Shown: piece by piece, positions 40,216 to 49,405 of the stretch
Position numbering within the stretch: the stretch's first letter is position 1
Layout: each line of letters opens with the position of its first letter
Assembly (NCBI GenBank): GCA_001560895.1
Contig: CP014326.1
Coordinates: forward strand, 1,438,001 to 1,502,000
Source: Streptococcus mitis
GTDB lineage: Bacteria; Bacillota; Bacilli; Lactobacillales; Streptococcaceae
Direction of reading: 5' to 3'
Length of the DNA stretch: 64,000 nt
Made by a program: the position numbers and the translations under genes
The notes under the pieces: model-generated
Database searches by the model: none
Told to the model about the DNA's origin: nothing
What the model saw: the letters and a program-made list of their open reading frames with translations, nothing else

Positions 40216-40994
40216 ATGACTTATTTACCCGTTGCTCTAACCATTGCTGGGACAGATCCTAGTGGCGGTGCTGGCATTATGGCTGACTTAAAGTCTTTCC
40301 AAGCTAGAGATGTCTATGGAATGGCTGTTGTGACCAGTCTTGTCGCTCAAAATACCAGAGGCGTTCAATTGATCGAGCACGTTTCTCCTCAAATGTTGAA
40401 AGCCCAATTGGACAGTGTCTTTTCAGATATCAAGCCTCAGGCTGTAAAAACAGGGATGTTGGCAACTACTGAAATCATGGAAATCATCCAGCCCTATCTT
40501 AAAAATCTGGATTGTCCCTACGTCCTTGACCCTGTTATGGTCGCTACGAGCGGAGACACCCTGATTGATACCAGTGCCAGAACCTACCTAAAAACAAACC
40601 TGCTTCCCCTTGCAAGCATTATCACACCCAATCTTCCTGAGGCAGAAGAAATTGTTGGTTTTTCAATCCATGATCCTGAAGACATGCAGCGTGCTGGTCG
40701 CCTGATTTTAAAAGAATTTGGTCCTCAGTCTGTGGTCATCTCGAAGGCGGTGCCAAGGATTTCCTCTTTACCAAGGATGAACAATTTGTCTGGGAAAGTC
40801 CACGAATTCAAACCTGTCACACCCATGGTACTGGATGTACCTTTGCTGCAGTGATTACGGCTGAACTAGCCAAGGGCAAAAGCCTTTACCAGGCAGTTGA
40901 TAAAGCCAAGGCCTTTATTACAAAAGCCATTCAAGATGCTCCTCAACTCGGTCATGGTTCTGGCCCAGTCAACCATACAAGCTTTAAAGATTAA
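40216..40994 (+). pseudogene. thiD: Hydroxymethylpyrimidine(-P) kinase, frameshifted
   Basis: HMP to HMP-PP kinase of thiamine synthesis. Residues 1-176 read normally (TIAGTDPSGGAG near residues 9-20; LDPVMVATSGD). After SVVIS near 40743 the frame shifts and stops at 40854. The rest of the protein (EGGAKDFLFTKDEQ..., THGTGCTFAAVITAELA...SFKD) is present in another frame to 40994. The lost part is the IKGGH-like loop. A 13-bp deletion between GGTCATC repeats would explain it exactly. The gene is presumably non-functional unless corrected. Confidence 0.9.
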
Positions 40995-41037
40995 AAAAAC
41001 TCTCTAGTTCCCACTTTAAGGGAATTAGAGAGTTTTT
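40995..41037. terminator. Bidirectional terminator between thiD and thiE
   Basis: AACTCTCTAGTTCCC pairs with GGGAATTAGAGAGTT (mismatch-tolerant), with A and T runs on either side. Confidence 0.8.
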
Positions 41038-41039
41038 AA

Positions 41040-41678
41040 TTAGAAAATAATATCATCCAACTTTGTTAAAAAGACTTGCGTTTTTGCCTCAATATCTTCT
41101 GCCTGCATCAAATCACGCACTACAGCTACACCAGCTATGCCAGTTGCTGCAAGCTGGTCAATGTTCTCTGACGTCAAGCCCCCAATAGCAACTACTGGAA
41201 TGGTAACCCTTTGGCAAATTGTTTTCAAGGTTGAAATCAGGGTGATAGGCGCATTTTCCTTAGTGGTAGTTGGAAAAATGGCCCCTGTCCCCAAGTAATC
41301 TGCTCCCCCTTCTTCTGCTTCGAAGGCTCTTTTTACTGTTTTAGCTGTGACACCGAGGATTTTTTCAGGACCTAGGATTTTGCGGACAACCGAAACGGGT
41401 AATTCATCGTCGCCAATATGCAGACCAGCAGCATCAACTGCAAGACAGACATCCAAACGATCATCGATGATCAAGGGTACCTGATAGGCATCTGTTATTT
41501 CCTTAACTTGTTTTGCCAGTTGATAATATTGATTGGTTGTGAGATTTTTTTCTCGTAATTGGACTATGGTAACCCCTGAACGGCAGGCCATCTCAACCTT
41601 TTCAAGAAATCTTTCCAAGGAATCTTGGTAGCGATTGGTTACCAGATACAGTCTAAGCGCCTCTCTATTCATAAACAT
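41040..41678 (-). CDS. thiE: Thiamine-phosphate synthase, copy 1
   Basis: Joins HMP-PP and HET-P to thiamine phosphate. 212-residue TIM barrel: VQLREKNLT (about 39-47), [23 protein letters not shown] (about 72-95 shortened), [16 protein letters not shown] with the pyrophosphate-binding Thr-rich loop, and [10 protein letters not shown]. It overlaps thiM by 14 nt and ends the ykoE operon. Confidence 0.93.
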   Translation of the reverse strand: MFMNREALRLYLVTNRYQDSLERFLEKVEMACRSGVTIVQLREKNLTTNQYYQLAKQVKEITDAYQVPLIIDDRLDVCLAVDAAGLHIGDDELPVSVVRKILGPEKILGVTAKTVKRAFEAEEGGADYLGTGAIFPTTTKENAPITLISTLKTICQRVTIPVVAIGGLTSENIDQLAATGIAGVAVVRDLMQAEDIEAKTQVFLTKLDDIIF

Positions 41679-42468
41679 CTCCTTTTATGGCTTCTAGCCA
41701 ATTTTCATCTCTTTTTAGGAGCGAAAGCTGATTGAGTACTTGGTAGCGAAATTCTTCCAATCCCATTCCTTGGACAACTATTCTCTCAGCAGAGATATTG
41801 AGATAAGAAACCGCTAGGCAAGAAGCTTCAAAACCAGTCTTTCCTTGGCCGAGAAAAACTGCTGTCAAGGCTCCAACCAAGTCTCCTGTCCCTGTTATCC
41901 AGTCTAATTCTGCACAGCCATTCTCCAATACAGCAACCTGATTATCTGAAACGATGAGGTCTTTGGGGCCTGTGACTAAGAATGACATACCTGGATATGT
42001 CTGACACCAGTCTTTCAAGACTTGAAGCAAATCCTCAATTTCTTGATCTTTAGCACTCGCATCAACCCCAACTCCGTGGTGTTTTAAGCCAACAAGACTT
42101 CGGATTTCCGACATATTTCCTTTAAGGACCGTAGGGCTGTAGTCTAAAAGATCTTTAACTAAGCTCTTACGAATGGATGAAGCTGTTAAGCCAACCGCAT
42201 CTACTACCATCGGGAGAGAAGATTGATTTGCATACGAAGCTGCCATACGGATTGCTTTTTCCTTCTCAGCAGACAAATGCCCCAAATTGATGAAGAGAGC
42301 CTGGCTCTGTTTGGTAAAATCAAGAACCTCACGGGGGTCATCTGCCATAACAGGTTTACATCCCAGAGCCAAAATCCCATTTGCCAGCATCTCACAAGAA
42401 ATCTCATTGGTAATGCAGTGAATGAGGGAAGTCGTTTCCAGAGGAAAGGGATTTGTCAATTTCTGCAT
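41665..42468 (-). CDS. thiM: Hydroxyethylthiazole kinase, copy 1
   Basis: Salvage phosphorylation of hydroxyethylthiazole. 267 residues with [15 protein letters not shown] (about 17-31), [13 protein letters not shown] (about 115-127) and the GTGD catalytic motif in [12 protein letters not shown] (about 190-201). The ATG overlaps the end of thiW. It is one of two thiM copies here; they are clearly diverged from one another. Confidence 0.92.
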   Translation of the reverse strand: MQKLTNPFPLETTSLIHCITNEISCEMLANGILALGCKPVMADDPREVLDFTKQSQALFINLGHLSAEKEKAIRMAASYANQSSLPMVVDAVGLTASSIRKSLVKDLLDYSPTVLKGNMSEIRSLVGLKHHGVGVDASAKDQEIEDLLQVLKDWCQTYPGMSFLVTGPKDLIVSDNQVAVLENGCAELDWITGTGDLVGALTAVFLGQGKTGFEASCLAVSYLNISAERIVVQGMGLEEFRYQVLNQLSLLKRDENWLEAIKGDVYE

Positions 42469-42992
42469 CAGTCTATCCTTTCAGCAAAGAAATATCCCTG
42501 CACTTTTTTAAAGAATTCCTGCTTGATTAAAAATCGAAAGGCAATAAAGGAAATCGCTGTACCAATCAAGGTTGCTCCGAAAAATCGAGGAGTGTAGATA
42601 AACCAGCTGAGCTTAGCAGCTGATCCTGTAAAAAGTACCATAACAGGATAAGAAACAATAGAACCAATAATACCTGTTCCCAAAATTTCTCCCAAGGCAG
42701 AAAAATAAAATTTTCGACCATACTTATAAAAGAGACCTGCAAGGAGGGCTCCAAAAGTCGCTCCTGTGAGAGCTAAAGGCGGAATCCCTTGAGTCGTCAT
42801 GCGGATAAAGGCTGTGACTGTAGCCATAGCCAAAGCATAAACAGGTCCCATCATGATTCCTGCTAGAATATTGACTACACTGGACATCGGTGCCATTCCC
42901 TCAATCCGAAAGATAGGCGTAAGGACTACATCAAGGGCAATCATCATGGATAAAATGGTTAATTTGTGAACTTGCAATTGGTGCTTTCTCAT
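42468..42992 (-). CDS. thiW: ECF transporter substrate-binding (S) component ThiW
   Basis: Membrane protein of about 174 residues with five or six hydrophobic segments ([45 protein letters not shown]). It is the ThiW family, predicted to bring in hydroxyethylthiazole. The start is placed at 42992 ([11 protein letters not shown]), which gives the family length. The frame extends upstream to 43103 inside tenA. Its place before thiM fits thiazole salvage. Confidence 0.85.
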   Translation of the reverse strand: MRKHQLQVHKLTILSMMIALDVVLTPIFRIEGMAPMSSVVNILAGIMMGPVYALAMATVTAFIRMTTQGIPPLALTGATFGALLAGLFYKYGRKFYFSALGEILGTGIIGSIVSYPVMVLFTGSAAKLSWFIYTPRFFGATLIGTAISFIAFRFLIKQEFFKKVQGYFFAERID

Positions 42993-42996
42993 GTTT

Positions 42997-43689
42997 CTAT
43001 TCTTCTCCTTTTTCCAAAGAGTGTAAATCACTCTTCCATGTCTGGTGTTGGTAGGCCATTTGCCAAAACTTGGATTCCATGTGAACACTGATGTGGAAGG
43101 CATCTAGCATTTTTTTCTTGTCTGTCTCATCACTTTCGCGATAGAGTTGATTGACCAGGGCTCCCTCCTCTCTGATCTGCTGCTCTAACTCATCCGTAAT
43201 ATAAGTTTCAATCCATTGTTGATAGAGAGGATTTGGTGACGGTTTAAGATTAAGTGATTTGCCTATATCATGGTATAACCAAGGACAAGGCAACAAACTT
43301 GCAAAGGCAATGCCCAAGTTTGGCTCTGCAAATTGCCGATAAATGTGAGAAATGTAATGATAGCAGGTTGGAGCGATTGGATGTTGCTCCATTTCCTGAT
43401 CGCTGATTTCCAATTCCTTGAAAAATTGTTGGCGGATAAATAACTCACCCTCCACTAGACTCTGAGCATTTTGTTTCAAGAGTCTTTTCATCTCTTGGTT
43501 TGAAGTCTTATCAGCCAAAAGGTGATAGATTTCTGAGAAAGCATTCAGATAGTAGGCATCCTGAATCAGGTAATAGCGGAAAATGGACGGGTCTAAATTT
43601 CCCTCTTGTAATTGTAAAATAAAGGGATGATGAAAAGAAGCCTGCCAAGCTTCCTTGGATAATTCCATCGCAATATCTGTAAATTCCAT
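42997..43689 (-). CDS. tenA: TenA-family thiaminase II, copy 1
   Basis: Helical 230-residue protein; TenA hydrolyses aminopyrimidine thiamine breakdown products for reuse. YYLIQDAYYLNAFSEIY (about 38-54) and SLLPCPWLYHDIG with the catalytic Cys (about 133-145) are characteristic. It lies 10 nt after ecfT and 4 nt before thiW, consistent with thiamine salvage rather than full synthesis. Confidence 0.9.
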   Translation of the reverse strand: MEFTDIAMELSKEAWQASFHHPFILQLQEGNLDPSIFRYYLIQDAYYLNAFSEIYHLLADKTSNQEMKRLLKQNAQSLVEGELFIRQQFFKELEISDQEMEQHPIAPTCYHYISHIYRQFAEPNLGIAFASLLPCPWLYHDIGKSLNLKPSPNPLYQQWIETYITDELEQQIREEGALVNQLYRESDETDKKKMLDAFHISVHMESKFWQMAYQHQTWKSDLHSLEKGEE

Positions 43690-43699
43690 AATAACTCCT

Positions 43700-44350
43700 T
43701 TATAAAAATAGACTGGTTTGAAGCAATAAAAAGAAAAGCAGGTAGATGAATATTGTCCTTTTAGGAATATAAAAAGTCCGATAGCTATTCTTCAACTGTG
43801 CATGTTCGTCATATCCATGCGCCGACAGAGCTCTCAGATAAAGATGACGCCACCTAAAGACTGTCATCAGAATCTTGCTGTAAATCAAGGGAGACCAAAT
43901 ATGCAGTTCTTGACCGCGTAATAAGCACGCTTCCTTGAGGGACTTGATTTCTTGCTGAATAAGGGGGAAGGAATTGAATACCACAATCAAGGCATAGGCC
44001 CAAGAGCGTGATAACCCCTTTTGAGCCAAGTACAAGAGAAACTCTTTTAGGGAAATAGAGGAAACAAAGACAAGACCAATACAAACGGTCACAAAGGCCC
44101 TCGTTCCAAGCATGACTGCCTGCGAAGCATCTCCATGTAACTGAACTGCCCAGTAGTTGGCCAAAGATGGCAAAATGGCGAGTAGAATCATCCAAGCCAA
44201 CATCTTAAATCGACGGTAATAGAGCATAAAGAGAATACAAAATGCAACTACTGAGAGATTAAGAGCAATAGAAGGAATAAAAGATGTTTCCAAGGATAAA
44301 ATCAGCAAGAAGAGACTGATAATCGGTGTCTGGGTTGCTACTTTAACCAT
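43700..44350 (-). CDS. ECF transporter transmembrane (T) component (YkoC-like)
   Basis: 216 residues, about five membrane segments, with an EcfT coupling motif region (SRSWAYALIVVFNSFPLIQQEIKSLKEACLLRG, about 115-147) and a second Ala-Arg-Gly-like motif in LRALSAHGYDEHA. Part of ykoE-ykoD-ykoC; couples the ATPase to the S component for a thiamine precursor, probably hydroxymethylpyrimidine. Confidence 0.88.
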   Translation of the reverse strand: MVKVATQTPIISLFLLILSLETSFIPSIALNLSVVAFCILFMLYYRRFKMLAWMILLAILPSLANYWAVQLHGDASQAVMLGTRAFVTVCIGLVFVSSISLKEFLLYLAQKGLSRSWAYALIVVFNSFPLIQQEIKSLKEACLLRGQELHIWSPLIYSKILMTVFRWRHLYLRALSAHGYDEHAQLKNSYRTFYIPKRTIFIYLLFFLLLQTSLFL

Positions 44351-44351
44351 A

Positions 44352-45737
44352 CTATCTCACCTCCCTTTGAGCATTGCTACTCTGAGATGTGAGTGGTTTG
44401 GTAATTGTCACTTCTTTCACATGACTGAGCCCCTGACTAGTCATCTCAATCCAATAATCAACCACAGAGATCAAAGGATCTAAACGATGGCTAATGATCA
44501 TAAAACTTCTTCCTTGATTTCTCTCCTCCAGAATCCATTGACAAAAATAATAGCAAGCTCTATCATCCAAACCTGCAAAAGGTTCATCCAGCAAGATCAC
44601 AGAAGCCTTGCTGGTCAAAATGGTCAAGAGCTGAAGAATCTTTTGCTGGCCACCACTTAATTGATAGGGACTCTTATCAAGCGCTTGCTCCAGATCAAAA
44701 TACCGTAAAGCTTGAAGAATACGCTGATTTCTTTCAGAATCAGGTCCATCTAATTGAAGTTCCTCTCGCAGACTGACTCGAATAAACTGCTTCTCAGCTT
44801 CCTGAACAACACCCGTCAGGTCACTATACAAACTCTTTTTCTTTTTCAGGACTGTCCCCATCCAAGTAATTCGTCCTTTATACTTTTGAAATTGAAGAAT
44901 GGAGCGAAAGAGGGTTGATTTCCCGACACCATTGTCACCCAAGATACAGGAAATTCCTTGGTAGAATGTGAAATCCGCAATCGAAAAGAGGGAGCGCTTA
45001 TTCAGCTCACAAGTCGTTCTATCCATATGGAATAGTTCCGGGCTAGAAGCAACTTCCTTTGAAGCAACCTGTATCATCTCAGAGGAAGGGATTTGAAACA
45101 CTTCTCTTAGCTGTCCGTCTCTTAACTCCACCATATGGTCGATATAGGCTTCATAATCAGATAAATCATGGTCGCACAAAATAACTGTCTTCCCATTAGA
45201 AGGCAACTCTTTTAGAATCTCCAATATCTCTATCCTACTCTTGCGGTCAATGGAAGCAAAAGGCTCATCCAATAGATAGACCCTAGGATTCATGGCAAAG
45301 AGAACAGCTAGCGCAGCCTTTTGCTTTTCCCCACCTGATAGGTGATGGATGGGACGGTGCAAGATCTTCTCACAGCGACATTGTCGAACCACATCTGCTA
45401 TTTTTGAATCAATTTCCTGAACGGGATGGCCGATATTCTCCAAGGTAAAAATCAGCTCCTCAAACAAGCTCTCCATGGTAAATTGATGATTGGGATTTTG
45501 AAAGAGAATACCGACCGTCTGGATACGTTCAACAATTGAAAGCTGACTAACCTCACTCCCATCTATTAGTACTTGACCGCTATAGGGAAGAGAACTGACT
45601 TGAGCAATGATTTGAAAGAGGCTGGATTTTCCTGAACCACTGCTCCCAACTAACAAGGTAAATGCCTGCGCATGAAAAGTAAAGTCAATCGGCTCAGAGA
45701 AGATTGGGGACTGAATCGCTCGTAGTTCCAGCCCCAT
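44352..45737 (-). CDS. ECF transporter ATPase with two fused ABC domains (YkoD-like)
   Basis: 461 residues. Domain 1 (about 1-215) has Walker A GSSGSGKSS, LSGGEKQKAAL and VYLLDEPFASID. Domain 2 (about 240-450) has GDNGVGKST, LSGGQQKILQL and VILLDEPFAGLD. The double ATPase is typical of YkoD in the ykoEDC thiamine-precursor importer. It adjoins ykoE without a gap. Confidence 0.92.
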   Translation of the reverse strand: MGLELRAIQSPIFSEPIDFTFHAQAFTLLVGSSGSGKSSLFQIIAQVSSLPYSGQVLIDGSEVSQLSIVERIQTVGILFQNPNHQFTMESLFEELIFTLENIGHPVQEIDSKIADVVRQCRCEKILHRPIHHLSGGEKQKAALAVLFAMNPRVYLLDEPFASIDRKSRIEILEILKELPSNGKTVILCDHDLSDYEAYIDHMVELRDGQLREVFQIPSSEMIQVASKEVASSPELFHMDRTTCELNKRSLFSIADFTFYQGISCILGDNGVGKSTLFRSILQFQKYKGRITWMGTVLKKKKSLYSDLTGVVQEAEKQFIRVSLREELQLDGPDSERNQRILQALRYFDLEQALDKSPYQLSGGQQKILQLLTILTSKASVILLDEPFAGLDDRACYYFCQWILEERNQGRSFMIISHRLDPLISVVDYWIEMTSQGLSHVKEVTITKPLTSQSSNAQREVR

Positions 45738-46298
45738 CTATGCCTTCCCTCCAGCTGCAAACTGATGATAAAGTTTGACAATGGCACGAACCAAGATAGT
45801 ACAGAAGAAAAAGACGGAAATAAAACGTACCACTAGCAAGGAAAGTACAAAAGGCACTGAAAAGGCGTAGTAACCTAACTTAATGTATTCATAGACAAAG
45901 CTAACAAGCGTAATCCCAATACTATTGGCAGTTAGAGAGAGCCAACTTTCATAGCGATTCTTGGTTACGATAAAACCAAGTTCACTTCCCAAACCTTGAA
46001 CCAAGCCAGACAAAAGGGCACCTAGACCGAATTGGCTACCATAAAGGACTTCAGCAAGCGCAGCTAGCACTTCTCCAATCGTTGCACTTCCTACTCTTGG
46101 AACAAAGATGGCCGCAATAGGCGCAGCCATACACCAGAGACCAAAGAGGATTTCATTGGCAAAGGCCTGTAAACCAAGAGGGGCTAAAATCAGAGTGAGG
46201 ATATCAAACAGATAACCTGAACCCACAAAAACGCCACCAAAAAAGATAGACAAGAAAGCAAGTAAGATAACATCTTTTAAACGCCACTTTTCAAACAT
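45738..46298 (-). CDS. ECF transporter substrate-binding (S) component, YkoE type
   Basis: 186 residues with about five hydrophobic segments and no signal peptide. It resembles YkoE, which is predicted to bind the pyrimidine moiety of thiamine. The ATG at 46298 follows AGGAG 5 nt upstream. A TPP riboswitch with an intrinsic terminator lies between it and the transcription start, so the whole operon down to thiE is expected to be repressed by TPP. Confidence 0.88.
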   Translation of the reverse strand: MFEKWRLKDVILLAFLSIFFGGVFVGSGYLFDILTLILAPLGLQAFANEILFGLWCMAAPIAAIFVPRVGSATIGEVLAALAEVLYGSQFGLGALLSGLVQGLGSELGFIVTKNRYESWLSLTANSIGITLVSFVYEYIKLGYYAFSVPFVLSLLVVRFISVFFFCTILVRAIVKLYHQFAAGGKA

Positions 46299-46369
46299 AA
46301 AAACTCCTTTTAGACAATTGGGCATTTAAGAGATACTACCATCATACTCTGCATCTAGTCTATCTAGTA

Positions 46370-46407
46370 AAAACAAAAACTCTAATCACACACAAGAATT
46401 AGAGTTT
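46370..46407 (-). terminator. Riboswitch expression platform terminator (ykoE operon)
   Basis: AAACTCTAAT (46407-46398 in minus sense) pairs with ATTAGAGTTT, then TTGTTTTT. A competing hairpin (AGTTTTTTCTT-GAG-AAAGAAAAAACC, about 46424-46450) lies between aptamer and terminator. Confidence 0.75.
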
Positions 46408-46453
46408 CGCTTACAAAATTAGATGGTTTTTTCTTTCTCAAGAAAAAACTATT

Positions 46454-46527
46454 CACATTTCCCTTCGCCAGTCTTAACTGTAGCAGGTTCAATGGGTATC
46501 ATCTCAGCCTAAAGCACCCCAAATGTC
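46454..46527 (-). ncRNA. TPP riboswitch upstream of ykoE
   Basis: Minus-strand THI element with GGGGTGC, GCTGAGATGATACCC, GAACCTG and GCGAAGGGAAATGT; P1 is ACATTT/AAATGT. It is identical to the riboswitch at 49180-49253. Bases 46543-46740 beyond it show only weak promoter-like TATAAT near 46542. Confidence 0.95.
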
Positions 46528-46740
46528 TTTATTATTTAATTATATAATTATTTTAACAGACGATTTATTCTAGTTCAAGAAATTGAACTGGAAATACAGC
46601 CTTGTACTCAAAAAGACAGCAGATCTTTCTTTTGCAAAAAATAAATGACTTATTTGATGGATTAGCTATTTGAACTGAATCTGGACATATCTTTTTAGAA
46701 AAGGAAAACTTCCATTTACTTAGAATCCAAGGATAGATAC

Positions 46741-47370
46741 CTATTGTTCACTCATTTCTAGAACAGTTTTTTCTATATTTTTTGCATACGATATTGCTGA
46801 AATGATTGAAACACCGTCAACATTGGTCTTCATAATGTCTTTAACATGTTGCGTCTGTATCCCACCAATTGCAACTAAAGGCATTTGTGGCAATAGTTTT
46901 CTCATCAATTTAAGACCTTCATAACCTATAGCACTACCAGCATCATCCTTTGACTGGGTATCAAATACAGGACCAACACCAACATAATCTACATATTCAA
47001 CTTTTGATTGTTGAAATTCTTCCTCGTTTTTTATAGAAAGACCAATTATTTTATCTGGCATCAATTTTCTAATTTCATCAACTCCAAGGTCATCCTGTCC
47101 TACATGTACTCCGTCAGCATCTATCTCTAATGCTAACTCAATATCATCATTAACAATAAATGGAACATTGTATTTTCTACAAAGATCCTGTAGTTTAATT
47201 GCTAATTCGACTTTTTCTTTACCTTCTAAGGCTCCCTCACCTTTTTCACGAAATTGAAATAAGGTTATACCACCTTTTAAGGCTTCCTCGACGACTCTAT
47301 ATAAATCTTTTCCTTGGCAAGTAGTCGTTCCACAAATAAAATATAGTTTTAGTAATTCTTTATGAAACAT
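46741..47370 (-). CDS. thiE: Thiamine-phosphate synthase, copy 2
   Basis: 209 residues; same TIM-barrel function as copy 1 with FQFREKGEGAL (about 37-47), NDDIELALEIDADGVHVGQDD and VGVGPVFDTQSK (pyrophosphate loop). The two copies differ strongly in sequence, so this is not a recent duplication. This copy and its thiM are A/T-richer than the neighbours, which may mean separate acquisition. It is 2 nt after thiM copy 2. Confidence 0.9.
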   Translation of the reverse strand: MFHKELLKLYFICGTTTCQGKDLYRVVEEALKGGITLFQFREKGEGALEGKEKVELAIKLQDLCRKYNVPFIVNDDIELALEIDADGVHVGQDDLGVDEIRKLMPDKIIGLSIKNEEEFQQSKVEYVDYVGVGPVFDTQSKDDAGSAIGYEGLKLMRKLLPQMPLVAIGGIQTQHVKDIMKTNVDGVSIISAISYAKNIEKTVLEMSEQ

Positions 47371-47371
47371 C

Positions 47372-48154
47372 TTACTTCACTCTTTTGAATTCCTTTACAT
47401 CTTCATCTGTAATCTCATATAAGGCATTTATAAATTCAACTTTAAATGTTCCAGGAAGATGCCCATTTGGACGTTTTTCTGCCATTTCTCCAGCGATATT
47501 GTAAACCAACATTGCTGTTTCTAATGATTTCAATTCTTGACCTTTTTCAAGTCCGATAAAGCTTGCTACTACAGCACCTAATAAACATCCAGTTCCAATA
47601 ACTTTTGGCATCATGGCACTACCATTATGAATCGTTACCACTTCTCCATTTACCGCAATAGCATCCACTTCACCTGTTACTACTATTGGAATATTGAACT
47701 TCTCATTTGCTGCTAGAGCAATTTCGTCAATATTATCTACGCCTGCACTATCTACTCCTTTAGATGCCACATTTATTCCCACTAAAGAAGCAATCTCTCC
47801 AGCATTTCCTCTAATCGCTGCGAGTTTGTAATTGTTGATTAGATCATCTGCTACTTTTTTTCTATATTCTCCTGCTCCACAGGCTACAGGATCTAAAACT
47901 GCTGGGACATTATATTTCTCTGCAATTTTTAGTGCTTCTTGGTACAACTTCCAATTATCATCCGTTAAGGTCCCAATGTTAATCAATAATCCTCCAGCAT
48001 ACTTTAACAAATCCTCTAAATCTGCTGGAAACTCACTCATGGCTGGTGATGCACCCAGTGCTACTAATCCATTTGCTGTGAAATTTTTTACTACATCATT
48101 GGTTATGCAAATGACCAAAGGTGCTTTTTCTTTTAATAATTTTAAACTTGTCAT
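47372..48154 (-). CDS. thiM: Hydroxyethylthiazole kinase, copy 2
   Basis: 260 residues from ATG at 48154, preceded by AGGAAGG; the frame extends to 48184 without an equally good site. Motifs: [14 protein letters not shown] (about 16-29), [12 protein letters not shown] (about 118-129), and GTGC in [11 protein letters not shown], where the catalytic GTGD or GTGC Cys form is typical of ThiM. Follows tenA copy 2 in a second salvage operon. Confidence 0.9.
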   Translation of the reverse strand: MTSLKLLKEKAPLVICITNDVVKNFTANGLVALGASPAMSEFPADLEDLLKYAGGLLINIGTLTDDNWKLYQEALKIAEKYNVPAVLDPVACGAGEYRKKVADDLINNYKLAAIRGNAGEIASLVGINVASKGVDSAGVDNIDEIALAANEKFNIPIVVTGEVDAIAVNGEVVTIHNGSAMMPKVIGTGCLLGAVVASFIGLEKGQELKSLETAMLVYNIAGEMAEKRPNGHLPGTFKVEFINALYEITDEDVKEFKRVK

Positions 48155-48283
48155 ATTGAAATCCTTCCTTTTCACTTTATACAATCTACTGATTTCGATT
48201 TATCTCTATCTTTTGTTAAGAAATTTTTTTCATTTACATTGAATGATTTACCTCGTCAAATTTGTCAGTATCCTGAACCTTCT

Positions 48284-48952
48284 CTAGGCATCATAACCAA
48301 TATCAAAAAAGGCTAATTCTAAAGCGACTGCTTGATTCCAGCGTTGCTGAAGTTCTGTCAAATCTTCTCGACCTTTCCCAACACGATTAAGTTCGTCAAC
48401 CAGAAATTGAACCCACTCTGCAAAGAAAGGACCTCTGTGGAGATTGATCCATTCCGAATGAATATAGGATTCAGGTAGAGCCAAATCTTTAGAACCCCAG
48501 TCTAAATAGAGGCCTTCTGCAATGACCAGCATGACCAAAAGATGCGCATAGTCTGATGAAGACACAGCAGAATACATAAGCTCCTGAAAGGCTTTTGTTA
48601 CAGGATGCAAGGTCACTTCCAGATAGTCATTCTCAGATACTTTTAACTCTTTGAAAGCCTTTTGGAAATAACCGTCTTCATCTGCTTCAAGAAAGCCTAG
48701 TTGCTTGGCAAAACGAAGCTTGGATTCAAGCTGATCTGCGTGTGCTACGCAAGCACCCAGCATGGATAAGAAGGCATCAAAGAAGTGATAATCTTGAATT
48801 AGGTAGTCTTTTAAGACCTTATTCTCAATTGTCCCCGCAAAAAGTTCCTTAACAAAACGATGATTGATTGCAACCTGCCAATCCTTCTGACTGCTTTTTA
48901 ATAATTCTCCAACAGTCAAACCTGGCTCAAATGCATAGTCTTGTGTTTCCAT
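48284..48952 (-). CDS. tenA: TenA-family thiaminase II, copy 2
   Basis: 222 residues of the TenA fold: DYLIQDYHFFDAFLSMLGACVAHAD (about 43-67 shortened) and the WINLHRGPFFAEWVQFLVDELNRVG region. The position equivalent to the catalytic Cys of TenA (copy 1 SLLPCPW) reads MLVIAEGLYLDWG here, so this is the TenA-E type with Glu, a different chemistry within the family. It heads the second thi operon under a TPP riboswitch. Confidence 0.85.
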   Translation of the reverse strand: METQDYAFEPGLTVGELLKSSQKDWQVAINHRFVKELFAGTIENKVLKDYLIQDYHFFDAFLSMLGACVAHADQLESKLRFAKQLGFLEADEDGYFQKAFKELKVSENDYLEVTLHPVTKAFQELMYSAVSSSDYAHLLVMLVIAEGLYLDWGSKDLALPESYIHSEWINLHRGPFFAEWVQFLVDELNRVGKGREDLTELQQRWNQAVALELAFFDIGYDA

Positions 48953-49093
48953 ATTTACTTCTCCTCTCTTTACTCGTTCGTAATCAACAAAATACCAAGA
49001 AAATCCTAGTTTTACTTGACCTTTTTAAAGAAAATCAAGGGCGTTCAAGAAGAGCTATCTAAATGCTTTGTATCACATTCATCCAGCTTATAT

Positions 49094-49132
49094 AAACAAA
49101 AAAACTCCAATTACAAACGAAAATTAGAGTTT
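49094..49132 (-). terminator. Riboswitch expression platform terminator (tenA-thiM-thiE operon)
   Basis: AAACTCTAAT pairs with ATTGGAGTTT (one U-G) and is followed by TTTTGTTT on the minus strand; it parallels the platform at 46370-46407. Confidence 0.75.
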
Positions 49133-49179
49133 AGGTTACAAGATTAGACGGTTCATTTCTGTATTTGAAAAAACCATTT

Positions 49180-49253
49180 CACATTTCCCTTCGCCAGTCT
49201 TAACTGTAGCAGGTTCAATGGGTATCATCTCAGCCTAAAGCACCCCAAATGTC
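49180..49253 (-). ncRNA. TPP riboswitch upstream of tenA copy 2
   Basis: Same conserved strings as the ykoE riboswitch; the 91 nt at 49178-49268 are identical to 46452-46542. Confidence 0.95.
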
Positions 49254-49275
49254 TTTATTATTTAATTACTGCACC

Positions 49276-49304
49276 AGTATAGCAAAAAATGAAAGCCTTA
49301 GCAA
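49276..49304 (-). promoter_or_regulatory. Promoter of the tenA-thiM-thiE operon
   Basis: TTGCTA, 17-nt spacer ending TGC, TATACT on the minus strand, just before the TPP riboswitch. Confidence 0.65.
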
Positions 49305-49369
49305 GATATTTGATTAGAAAATATATTTATATAGTTTTTAATGGTGATTTATTCTTCCTATAGACGAAG

Positions 49370-49393
49370 AAAAACCTCCACATTCAGTGGAGG
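49370..49393 (-). terminator. Terminator of lctO
   Basis: CCTCCAC-5-GTGGAGG followed by TTTTTC on the minus strand. Confidence 0.85.
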
Positions 49394-49405
49394 CAAGCTG
49401 TTTTA

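Noticed and set aside
40216..40854. ThiD as a complete 212-residue protein
   Set aside because: The last 36 residues are unrelated to ThiD, and the true C-terminal half is present in a shifted frame to 40994.
46543..46740. Possible small gene between thiE copy 2 and the ykoE riboswitch
   Set aside because: No frame has both a start with an SD and a plausible length; it looks like plain A/T-rich spacer.
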